A DNA stretch of 64,000 nt. Source: Plenodomus lindquistii. Taxonomy: Eukaryota > Ascomycota > Dothideomycetes > Pleosporales > Leptosphaeriaceae. The notes below the pieces were generated by a model, which was given only the letters and a program-made list of their open reading frames with translations, had not been told where the DNA came from and made no database searches. This document shows positions 43,871 through 54,187 of this stretch, in pieces. A program made the position numbers and the translations under genes. Location: the NCBI GenBank assembly GCA_025504975.1, contig JANUWI010000004.1, positions 930,001-994,000 of the forward strand, read 5' to 3'. Within the stretch, counting starts at the first letter, position 1; each line of letters starts with the position of its first letter.

Positions 43871-44542
43871 TCACCCCATCACGCTCGTAATCTCAAACTC
43901 CCACTCCTCACCTCTAACATACGTCTTCCCCCCCTTCCCCACCGTCACATTCCCTCTAGCCCCTTGATCCCAATACGTTCCCCTCTCCGCAACCCCAGTT
44001 AACCAATTTCTATTCGCACGTCAGCACCTCTCCGTACCCACATTCAACCCGGACCCTCTAGACCAACAAACTACATGCACCCACCCGTCATCCAACCAGC
44101 AAGGAAATGTGCCCACCTACCCTTTATTATCCCAATGCTTCTTGACACCCACCCTCCCCATATCCTCCCCCACAATCGCAAACTCATACATTGGTCCATT
44201 CCTCCTGTCATCATCGCTCGTCTCACACGGATAATATGTATATGGCCCTACCGCCGCGGAGGAGAGTCGTTGTTCTGGTCCCCCACCGGCCGAACACGCG
44301 GTCTTGTGGTCGCCATCGGTGATGGTGAATGTTATGAAACTGTGTTGGGGGTACGGTGATGTATCTTGGGAGTTGGCGGGGAGAGGGAGGTACGCTAGGA
44401 AAGAAGATAGGGTGAATGTTACAGGGCGGGTCTGAAGTGATGGGATGGGTAGGATGGAGGAGGGGGGGTGTTCTGTTGAGCGGAGGGGGAGGGCGGTGGT
44501 GAGGACCGCGAGAAGGAAAGGGATGGTGGATTTGAAATACAT
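43871..44542 (-). CDS. Small secreted cysteine-containing protein (candidate effector)
   Basis: Exons 44542-44121 and 44009-43871 with a 111-bp intron give 186 residues. A signal peptide (MYFKSTIPFLLAVLTTALPL) starts the protein. The mature part has beta-strand-rich alternation and two cysteines in the context ITFTITDG...TACSAGG and YTYYPCETS, then MYEFAIVG, and ends in GEEWEFEITSVMG after the intron. The order (beta strands, CSA, aromatic-x-C, F-A) is reminiscent of Alt a 1/AA1-like secreted proteins of Pleosporales, but similarity is weak and that family normally has more cysteines. Size, secretion and lack of a catalytic domain fit a plant-interaction or cell-wall protein. Confidence 0.65.
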
Positions 44543-45798
44543 AATTGTGGTGTGAGGAGGAAGAGGTTAGGGAAGGTAGAGTGGAGGGATGGGAGGGGAG
44601 GTGGAAGATATGCATATCATCTCGTCTTCAGCCACGTTTGCGCCGTGGTAGCACTGCCAGCACCACCCCACCGCGAACTCACACTCTACACACCAATCTA
44701 GATCCCATCGATCGCCCGCCCACGTGCGCCACGAGCTGATCGTGAGGTAGCTGGTTGTACGTGCGTACGCAGTGGTTGCGGCTTGTGGCTTGTGATGGGA
44801 CGTGTGGGACTGGTGGTGTTACGATTGACTGACCGACCTGGTGGCTGTGCGACACGGGAGAGCCGTTTTTGATGGAGGGGTGTCTGGTTTGGGTGTTGGA
44901 CGGTTGGTCGGGCGCTGTAATGGAGGTTGTGGGCTTGACGGACTACTAGATTAGGGCTTGGAGGCTTGATGTAAGTACTAGTCTTGATGTGCGATGTGGG
45001 TAGATTGGGAAATGAGGATTCGATGGGGCGTTTGGAGTCTGCGATTTCGTCGTCGTTTTGTAGATTATGTGAGTGTTAACAACGGTTTGATGATGATGCG
45101 ACAACGTGCTCCGGGTCCTTTCATACCCCGCTTCTCTCATGATGGGATCGGTGGCTTGGTCAATGTGAGGTGCTTCGGTCTTGCGATGACAAGGCCGTTT
45201 CGTTGGACATGGCGAACCTGGCGTTCGGTGTTGACGAATTGATCGTACTACCGGTGGACCAGCTACACGTCTAGCAAGCTGACCATTTGGTCACGAGTGG
45301 GATAGAGTGATTGCATCAGTGTGCTAGTCGTGACAGGATGCATGACGAAATCATCGATAACTTCGCAAATCGAACGTGTTGATCTGCGGAACACAACGCG
45401 CGAGCTATATGTGAGACTTATTATACCATCTCTTTCGCCTGTACTTCATTACCATTGAGGTAACACTAAATCATTGGCCACGTAAATGGGACGAAGGAGA
45501 TTGAAGATGAGAAGAATGACCATCGTCTCCAGGCAACCTTCACATTCTCTACTCTTCGCACCAACGGCGGGAGACCCAGATATACTGCAAACTTAGTTGA
45601 AAGCGATTATGGGAATATGTATTTGTTCTCCACACTGCTCGCAAGTGAGTCAGCGGATAAGGCGTGCAGGCGTCGGACATCAAGCCTCATTCGGTTGGAG
45701 GGGGCGCAGGCTTACACAGTCAAAGTGACCACCGGCTCTGAACTTATTCTCTATATCACTGCGCCAGACAATATACAGGCAAATATCAGACCTTCATC
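44543..45798. other. Intergenic, no gene supported
   Basis: 1.26 kb holding the promoters of the secreted protein (minus) and O-methyltransferase (plus). Only short overlapping ORFs. G/T-rich runs near 44740-45060 are simple sequence. Confidence 0.5.
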
Positions 45799-47063
45799 AT
45801 GTTGTCAAAGGAACCATCAAAACGCGCTCTGGGTCTCCTCGACAAGATCTCAGACCTCAGCGTCGGTCTCAAAGAAGGCGCCGATGGATCAAGACAAGGT
45901 CTCATAGATGCTTGCGCAAACCTCATCGCCGAGCTGCGAAATCCATCAGAAAACATGCTCCAGCTTCTCTGGGCCCAGCCCACCCATCTGAACGTTCTCT
46001 GGATGTCCGTGGAGATCAAACTCTTACAGGCCATTGCATCCGTCCCCTCATCCGGCGCCACCATCCCAGACATCACAGCCAAATGCTCCAAAAATCCCGA
46101 TCCAATACTGGTCGGTCGCATGCTCCGCCACCTCGCCGCCATGGGCACTATTCGAGAGACCGGCCCAGGAATCTTCGCACCGACACCGACGTCCATTGCT
46201 TTCGCCGAACCAGCATATCAAGACTCCATCTTATACATTGCGGACAGTTTCCAGCCAGTGCATCAAGCCATGCCATCGTACTTCAAAGAAAATGGGTACA
46301 AGGTACCTGACTCTGGCGTCGACGGGCCGTTCCAACATGCATTCAATTGCAAAGGGATGCATTACTTCGAGTACTTTGGGGAAAAGGATCCGGAGATGGG
46401 GAGACGATTTGCAAGTATGATGGATAGCTGGAGTAAAGGGCGACCAAGGTGGTTCGATCAAGACTACTACCCCGTGCGCGAGCGGTTGATTGAGGGCGCG
46501 AAAGATGGGAAGCCGTTTCTCGTAGATGTTGGCGGAGGCTCTGGGCACGATGTCGAGGGTTTGCTCGATGTATTTCGAGCAGAACTCCCCGGTCCACTGG
46601 TCTTGCAGGATCGTCCAGAGATCGTGAGCCTAGCGAAGGTGAGAGAGGGTGTCGAGGCTATGGCGCACGACTTTATGACTGAGCAGCCAGTCAAAGGTGC
46701 GAGAGCGTACTATCTCCACTCCATCATACAGGACTGGAACGACGAGGTCAACTCTGCGATTCTCAAATCTATCATACCGGCGATGGAAAAGGGCTACTCG
46801 AAGATTCTGGCCAACGACTTCGTGGTACCGGATCAGGGGGCTCATTGGGCGCAAAGTAAGTACATGAAAAAAATATAAGGTACACGTGAAGGTTGCTGAC
46901 GATTGTAGCGTGTCTGGATTGGGAGTTGATGGCGAGTCTCGGATCAAGACATAGAACGGAAGGAGAACATCGTAGGATGTATGAAGGTGTAGGGCTGAAG
47001 GTGACGGGCATCTGGAAGCATAGACATGGACTGGACTCCTTGGTTGAGCTTGAGCTCGCATAA
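45799..47063 (+). CDS. SAM-dependent O-methyltransferase
   Basis: Exons 45799-46855 and 46909-47063 (53-bp intron with CTGAC branch) give 403 residues. It belongs to the O-methyltransferase_2 class that methylates hydroxyl groups of small molecules. An N-terminal helical/winged-helix dimerisation part (about 20-150, with VGRMLRHLAAMGTI) precedes the Rossmann fold. The SAM motif is LVDVGGGSGHD (about 241-251), followed by LQDRP and ANDFVVPDQG. The catalytic His region LHSIIQDWND is present, and the second exon completes the C-terminus (EHRRMYEGVGLKVTGIWKHR). No polyketide or peptide synthase lies nearby, so it is not obviously part of a secondary-metabolite cluster; the substrate is unknown. 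Confidence 0.9.
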
Positions 47064-47121
47064 CCGTGAGAGTTACTGCATCGGACGCGTGTAGACACAA
47101 AACCGTCCTGTGGTTCCGTAA

Positions 47122-48816
47122 ATGAAGCCTTCGAGGACACTGTCTAGGGTAAGATAGTTCTAGCGAAACACATAGAAGACTAAGCCTGCTACTAACCATG
47201 CATGCCACTGAGACGATAAATCACAAACACTGTAGGCTGCATTCGTGACCCTCGCTCCATCCGCTGTAGCTGTGTCTGTAGCGGCGCCGTCACGAATGCC
47301 ACTGGTGCCACCTTTCATGAAGTCCCCAAAACCACCCGTAGCGGCCGTATCGAAGGACGAGACGGCCATCGTACTGCCTGTGACTACGACATGCGAACCG
47401 TCGGTAGCCGTAGGCACCCCACCACAATACTTTGAAGTACTGCCAGCTCTTCAATCACAGAATCTTTGGATTCCTATCGCCGATGAATGTTCACGGCTAC
47501 AAAACGGATCGTCTACCTGTGGTACTTCGCGTGGTGTTCTCCCATTCGCACAGCGCCCGAGTCCTGGTTTCCAATCGATCGCCTCGTCTTCCTGGGAAAC
47601 AATTGGTCTTTACGAGCTCGGGCCTGGAAGAAACTGGGGGATCACGGGAAACGGCTTAACTGGCTTCGACGATGTACACCTCAATAATGCTACTCTTGAG
47701 CACGTTCCCGTCACAGCCTATGCTGCACCCGGTTTTTGGATCGGACAGATCGGCTTGTTGCCTTTACCGCAACAATTCTCGGATGAAAACAGGCTCCCAT
47801 CGCTACTCGAAACGCTGAAACAGGAAGGACACATACCAAGTTTATCATACGGTTATCAGGTTGGTGCAGCATATCGCGATACAGGAGTGCCTGGAAGTTT
47901 GGTTCTAGGTGGATACGACGAAGCACGCGCATCGCTTCCACTCACACTGAAGATGAACGCCGACTTGACACGAGCCCTCACAGTTGCGATCCAGGATATA
48001 GTAGTCACTAGCACGCTCAATGGTACCCTGTCCTTGGTAGGGACAGAACGTGTCGTGGCCCCCATCGATTCTTCGCTGACAGATATCTGGCTTCCGCAAT
48101 CCATTTGCGACAAATTCGAGTTGGCGTTCGGCCTACTGTTCGAGGAAACATCTGGTCGCTATGTTCTCACCGATGCAGCACGAGATGTCCTCCGCCAACG
48201 CGGTCCCACCATAACGTTTACCATCGGCGCCAGCCCGATAGCTGGTGCCAACAACACCATCATTCGCCTGCCGTACGCAGCATTCGATCTACAAGCGAGT
48301 TTTCCAATCTTCACCAATGCGACCAACTACTTCCCAATTCGGCGAGCCGCGAATGAGTCACAATTTGCAATTGGACGTACTCTTCTTCAAGAGGCTTATC
48401 TCAGCGCTGACTTCGAATTCAAAGTCTTCAATCTCAGTGCTGCGAACTGGGATGGGCGCGGTGCCAATATTATACGAATTCCGGCCAGCAATGAGACATC
48501 CATCAAGAGTCCGCGCCCTGACCATGGATTACCGACTGGTACGGTTGCCGGAATAGCTGTTGGAGTTCTCGCGGCGATCGCGATGCTGATTGCTGCTGTC
48601 TGGGTGATACGCGTGCGACGCGCAGCGATCACCGTGCCAGACGCTATAGATTCCAAGATCCGCCAGGACTCATTTGCTTATCCCACAACACCTGAGCTAA
48701 AAGGCTTTCAGATCTGTGAGATGCCTGCATGCCATGGGCACAGCGAGCTTCGGTCACAAAACCTCGTTCCGGAGCTACCCAGTCCACAGCGTATACATGA
48801 GGCGCCAGTATCTTAA
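47122..48816 (+). CDS. Membrane-anchored aspartic-protease-like protein lacking the first catalytic motif
   Basis: The main exon is 47236-48816. A 27-bp first exon (47122-47148) joined across an 87-bp intron with a CTAAC branch site supplies a start and a signal-peptide n-region (MKPSRTLSR then AAFVTLAPSAVAVSVAA), total about 535 residues; this exon is an inference. The body is a pepsin-fold (A1) domain: VGTPPQYFEVLPALQSQNLWIP is where the first catalytic DTGS should be, but it reads ALQS. The second site reads APIDSSLTDIWLP with Asp retained. A transmembrane helix (GTVAGIAVGVLAAIAMLIAA) and an ~80-residue cytosolic tail follow. Many Asn-X-Ser/Thr sites suit an extracellular domain. Probably a pseudoenzyme surface sensor or binding protein. 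If the first exon is wrong, ATG 47296 is the alternative start. Confidence 0.75.
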
Positions 48817-49350
48817 AGAAACAGATCATTGTAGAACAGTGGAACATTGCTTTCACCGCGACATCCTTGGAGGATTTGAATATTGTAGCAATGCTGAATG
48901 TAATGATCCAGTTTCCCACTCTTGATTGCTCCTTCCGTCGAGGTTTCTCGTAGGCGTGTGGGGATACGAAACTCATGTGAGAAACAGGAGAGCGCAGCAT
49001 ACCAAATTCTATTGACGCCAAAGGAGAAGGCCGAAGTGCCAGCCTTGGTGACCTGGGAGCGAGAGTTGCCACTCCTACCGACATATCCGTATTCTTCTTA
49101 TGTTCTCGGTATTGCGATGAACGGGAATGCGCGGTCCACGGAATCGGCGAAGCAGGCAATCCTTGGTCCGACACAATCTGTGAGAGCTCGATCTGTAAAG
49201 ATTGCGTACGACGAAGTGCCTAGCTATCCCCTTGAGGTACGTTAAGTTTTGACTCCGGATCATGGGTCGCTTGGGTCTCATATTCATCGACTAATATATG
49301 TTACTGCTTGCATATATCATTCTTGAACGAGTCTCAATCTTTAGCTAAAG
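48817..49350. other. Convergent intergenic space with one unsupported ORF
   Basis: An open frame at 48922-49245 (107 codons, plus) could be a distal exon of the preceding gene's tail, but no family match or splice evidence was found. Confidence 0.35.
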
Positions 49351-50641
49351 CTAGGCTGGAGACTTCACGCTAGCACTCCCTAATGCGTAATGCGTAGCAA
49401 TCGTAGTCTCGACGTGGATGCCATCCTTTTCGTTCGAAAGGCTCGGAGTGCCTGATTGGACTGGTATGTCGCTTGTGACAAGCGAGTCCTCCGAATCATG
49501 AGGTGTATGTCTTGTCCTCCGTGGCGACATGACACTGACTGTATGTCCATTTGTCCCAGTGTTATTCGTCTTCCGTCGATCCGATGTGAGTTCGTAGTGT
49601 TTGCCATAGCTGCTGGCCGCATTCTGCGTATTGCCGCCGATGAGCATAGATCGCAATGCTGGCAGGCATGACGCGATAATGGCTATAGCGGTTTCGACCA
49701 TAGAGACAGTACATGTCAACATTGTCTCGTTACGATGGGAGTAGTAGGCTCGAATGACTATCCTGGTGTCAGTATCGATGCGCAGTAGGGCACCATTTGA
49801 GCACTCACTGCTTGAGATTATCACGAATATACCGAGTGCAAAGACGGCAGCAACGCCGAGCTTTTGTTTCAATTTCATCTGCAGCCTCATCACCATGGTG
49901 ATCGGAAGAGAGATGATGATCGCGTCGCTTATGATGTTGACTATCCAGTATTAGTACGAGTTGAGTTAAGCTGCCATATCACTCACACAATATGGTAATC
50001 CAGTAGTTCACTGTGGCAGCTTTCGGATCACACTGATCTGTTCAAAACGTTAGCGAAAATCTCTTGTCTTAGTTGGAAATCGGGCCTTACAGTCAGGGTT
50101 TGTTGACCACCTTTTGTCATACGGGTAGCATTGGAACAGGATATCGAAGAAGATGATGAGGTAGGTGATGAGCAAACCACCTAGGGCGACATTGTACACG
50201 GTGATGAGCGTCGAGCCTGGGACCGCGAGGCGCTTGTAGAAGAGCACAAGCGCGAATTTGACGGCCCATAATGATGAAACATAAAGTATAGACCCAGGAA
50301 CAATCATTTGCATGATGCCTTTGAAGTCCGCGTTCGGTATGTCACCAAGCCCTAGGTTCCACATATGCTGTTGGATTGCGAGATCCCCGATGAGGCACAA
50401 CAATGCCAAAACGATGAGGCCGTCTTCGATCGCTAAGCCACCAAACTTGGTCCATCGCGTATACATACGCAGACAAACAAATGGAACAGCAGCTGTCCTA
50501 TCAGCATTGGATTTTAACTCTGTGGAGAAGAACATACCGACGGTACAGATGTACCACGAGATCTGTGACACTGGTCAGTTCTCAACGGCAACTGCGAGAT
50601 CGAACAGCACCTACCACTTGGCCGATTCCAGAAGTCCCCAT
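49351..50641 (-). CDS. Rhodopsin-domain (SAT4/PTH11-like) integral membrane protein
   Basis: Proposed exons: 50641-50615, 50562-50538, 50492-50091, 50037-49987 and 49940-49351, giving about 365 residues. The second intron (50493-50537) is 45 bp and in frame, so retention also leaves an open frame. Seven hydrophobic helices can be read, including EDGLIVLALLCLIGDLAI, LYVSSLWAVKFALVLFY (the family's LW--K--L--FY block), YNVALGGLLITYLIIFFDIL, NIISDAIIISLPI (the family's N--SD---L--P block) and VSMVETAIAIIASCLPALR. C-----W-------C flanks the third loop. The cytosolic Ser/Thr-rich tail is ~90 residues. Fungal relatives are presumed receptors, some needed for host sensing. The 5' end (tiny first exon) is uncertain. 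Confidence 0.75.
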
Positions 50642-51680
50642 CGTTATGAATGCGATTGTACAGTTGATTCGGACCGTGTTGCGTGTTCAAATGGAAGCGA
50701 TCGACGGGGCGCAGACGATGTATTCAGAATGTGGAGTTCATCCTGGTATATGTAAATCCACCAGAGCTGTCTTCTCCTGACAACTCCAGATGTCAAGTAC
50801 TCTAGTCTCCGGTGCCATCCGTTTAAGAATAACATACGCTCGCCCGTGGTGGGTCATTTAAAAACATGAGTTCCCCGTTACTACCAGGATATAGCCAATT
50901 CGTTTCCATGCTTGACCAGGCTTAATGGATGTCAGCTATGGATTCATGGTCAAGCTAGCATGCTTATTGGTCAAAAGAAGGACCCTATCAGTAGGGAAGC
51001 ATCAATGGTGTGCGGAAGGGTTTCACGATGCCGTAGACTGTGGCGAGAACGACTTTTCTTGATTCCGAGGCTACCGCCAACGTTCATGCCCACTTCCGTC
51101 CCGCTTGTGCCCCGCTTTACAGGATGCTGACCCGGAGATTAATCCTTCACATGGGACTATGGGACTTTGACATCCTCATCACAAACTTCATGCGCTGCTT
51201 CTAGAATCACTGACAAGGTATCGCATCTGACCATGGGGTGATTCCGGGAAAGAGTCGGCCACGTTGTGGGTGGGGACAGCGAGTGGATCCTGCCGACGTT
51301 TACCCACACGCCGAGGCTTCAGCCCTGATGATTCGCACTCAAAGACACCAGAGTTCTGCCCCTATGTCATGTTGCCGGTAGGGAAATACTGTCGACAATG
51401 CGATTGACGATTCACGTCCCGGCCCGGGGGGCCTAATGCGTGCCAGTCTCCGCGCGAGTACTCGCCTGGTGCATTGTTCGGCAATGCCCGCAGCAAAGAA
51501 ATTTTCGAGGGTCGTATCGAATGGACCACTTGGTGTGCTTCTGGTCGAGCAGACCGTTCAAGGATTCACATCCTCATTGGACCTGAATCACACGTGGTAT
51601 ATATCTACGATCGTCAGCCTCAGGTGCGACATCGCCTGGGCCTTTCATTCCTTCCCACCACCATCCATTCCGTCGGTACA
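50642..51680. other. Divergent intergenic region
   Basis: About 1 kb between the membrane-protein gene (minus) and carboxylesterase (plus); both promoters expected. No gene recognised. The carboxylesterase frame is open upstream to 51474, but a signal peptide begins only at 51681. Confidence 0.5.
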
Positions 51681-53497
51681 ATGGGGATTCTCTTCGGGCT
51701 GATCACCTTGTGGCTGGGGATCTGCATTGGGGCAGAATGCAGTACCACAAATGCGATTAACATCGTAAACGGAGTGCCGAGAGTCAGCCTCAGCCAATCG
51801 ACGATGGAAGGGTTCCTCGATCTCCACAATAATCCAGTGTTTTTGGGGATCCCGTTCGCAGATACGACAGGAGGACAGAACCGGTGGGTTCCATATGCCA
51901 TCCCTTCACACACACGTACTTACGGCCATCCAGATGGAAAGCTCCTCAGGATGTGCCAAAGGGCAGTGCCGATGCTGTGTTCGCCGCAAAACAGTATGGC
52001 GCTACTTGTCCTCAGGCTATCTCTGGCACACTCTACTCGCAGCAAGGCGAGGACTGCTTGAACCTGAATATCTGGGCTCCTGCCGAGGGTGTAGATCTGC
52101 CCGTTTTCGTTTACATGTATGGTGGTGCCATGGTCACTGGTTCGAGCAGCAACCCCATGTTCCAGGGCAACAACTTTGCGCGTAAGGGTGTCATCTTTGT
52201 GAGCTTCAATACTCGTGAGAGCATCTTCGCATACCCCAACTCCGCCGAGCTTGAAGGATCTACCGTATCGCAGAACTTTGGTATTCTCGATGTCGACAAG
52301 GCTTTAGAATGGGTCCAAGAAAACATTGCCGGTAAGTAATCAATGTATGCTACAAGTACTGCAACGATACTAACAATGTTTGCGCTCTAGCCTTCGGCGG
52401 GAACCCCAATCATGTCGTCTTTGGAGGACACAGCTCTGGCGCGTACGTACCTCAGGCTCTTTCGAATAATTCCTGGACATCGCAGCTGAACTATGTAGTG
52501 TACAAGTCGACCATTATCTCTGGAATCACCCAGACGCGAAGCTTGTTGGGAGCGTGCAAATGGCTGCAAATGCAAAGTCTGGCCCGGCCGTGGCACCCGT
52601 GAACCAAGCCCTTGATATCGTTGCGGCCGAGGTCGGTTGTCCATCTGGGGCTGGCCAGCTGGATTGTCTGCGTTCAGTTGACTTCTACGACTTCCAAACA
52701 GCCAACTTCAACGCCACCTATAACACTTGGTTTACACCAGCTGTTGATAACATCACCCGGTACCAGGACTACGAGGCTCGATTTGCAGCTGGAAACTACG
52801 CTTCTCATGTGCCTCTTCTGACTGGCAACTCGGATGGCGAGGGCGCAATCTTCTCGCTTGTGTACGGCGCAGAAAACACGGACTTCGAAGCGTGGATATC
52901 GACTTTCGATGCAGATTCCGCGCATATCCCCAAGGATCTCCTTTTGGCTGCATACAACGCCTCAGACTATGCAACCGTCTCCCAGATGAGTGGTGCACAG
53001 TATGGTGACGCGCGCTTCTTTTGCCCAATCGACTACCTCCAAGATCTTAGGAGCGCCAAGCAGGACACATGGGCGTATCGTTTCTTCGGTGATTATGCCA
53101 ATGTGATTGGGGCGCCAGTTTCCGCGCCGACACACGGTACAGAGATCCCTTTCTTCCTTGGAGGCAATGAGTGTTTCGATGCAGTCAGCGGCGTGACCGA
53201 GGCTCAGCAGGCACTTGCTGACTACCAGCACGATTGGTTTGTCTCATGGATCAAGAACCCGTCGGCCGGTCCTGGCTGGTCGAAAGTCTCGCCAAAGAAT
53301 GGAGCTCTTGCCAAGCTTGCAGTACCGGGTAAAGAGCTTGCGATTGAGCTCTCATCGACTGCCGACTATAATGGAAGATGCCAATCGGTAAGGGGTCTCT
53401 TCGAACGATATAAGAAAGTACTCAACTAATCCATTTTTAGGTATACAACCCAAACATGCCCAAGTACCCCGTTGTCCAAGGTGTTACTGGAGCATAA
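51681..53497 (+). CDS. Secreted type-B carboxylesterase/lipase
   Basis: Five exons (51681-51883, 51934-52331, 52391-52442, 52499-53387, 53441-53497) with introns of 50-59 bp give 532 residues. The start is a signal peptide (MGILFGLITLWLGICIGAEC). Alpha/beta-hydrolase of the cholinesterase-like family, hydrolysing carboxylic esters. Seen: NRWKAPQDVP across intron 1, EDCLNLNIWAP, the oxyanion strand VFVYMYGGAM, and the nucleophile elbow GHSSGA split by intron 3 (Ser in exon 3). The charge-relay Glu is in GNSDGEGAIFS and the His in THGTEIPFF. All three catalytic residues are present. The very short third exon (52 bp) ends just after the active-site Ser. Extracellular ester or lipid degradation is the likely role; the substrate is unknown. 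Confidence 0.9.
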
Positions 53498-54187
53498 GGA
53501 AAGGATCAACAACTAGTGTAGATGAGTGTCAGAGACATCTACGTAGCCTATAATATCTCTTTGACCCCGAGTATCATGCAAACCTACAGCCTAGTGAGAG
53601 TGATCCGGTACAATCGTTTTGGAGTAAGCACGTACTTCAGGCCCCGAGAGCTACATCAGTCGGGATCTAATGCATACGAAAGATCCAGAATAATGCTCAC
53701 TGTGTTTGGACATCCAAGTGTAACATCCAATCGCTCCTATAAAGAAGATGCTTCACACATATGGGCACCCAGGTATCAAACATAGGTTCATTGTACAGTC
53801 TTCCGAGGAACTTGTTCAGGTAGATGGCCCGGCCACTGGCCAGTTTTGCTGTCATGGAAGTTGGCTCGCGGACTGTCAACTCACAATGTATTTGTCGAAC
53901 TCGAGGTTCTTGTTCTTCGAAATATCTGTCAGGAGTGAGCAAAGACATTATGAAGTGCACAATGTCAACATTGTCTTCACAAACCTTTTGTTCACCGACT
54001 ACCATCCTTACAAGAGCCTCAATGCTAATTTTCCATCGAAGAAGAGTTTCACAGCTTTGAAGACATTTTGAGAGTATTGCAAAACCCTCCGAACTGTTTT
54101 CTTCGCTTTTCATCTGCTCTCATTGCGTTTAGTCTCATCACATTGGCGTCTCTTTCGTGATTTCATCGCATTTCCTCTTCCGACACC
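53498..54187. other. Intergenic with one doubtful minus-strand ORF
   Basis: 690 bp between two plus-strand genes; carries the RING gene's C/T-rich leader. See the ORF at 53697-54113. Confidence 0.45.
53697..54113 (-). CDS. Doubtful hypothetical ORF
   Basis: 138 codons from ATG, soluble composition without low complexity, some helix-like periodicity (ETLLRWKISIEALVRMVVGE). It resembles the short BTB-like proteins common in this class only superficially; no motif can be named. It would be divergent from the RING gene 75 bp away. Confidence 0.3.
   Translation of the reverse strand: MKSEENSSEGFAILSKCLQSCETLLRWKISIEALVRMVVGEQKVCEDNVDIVHFIMSLLTPDRYFEEQEPRVRQIHCELTVREPTSMTAKLASGRAIYLNKFLGRLYNEPMFDTWVPICVKHLLYRSDWMLHLDVQTQ

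Noticed and set aside
45799..48816. Secondary-metabolite cluster around the O-methyltransferase
   Set aside because: No synthase, transporter, oxidase or cluster regulator is adjacent; neighbours are a protease-like surface protein and a small secreted protein.
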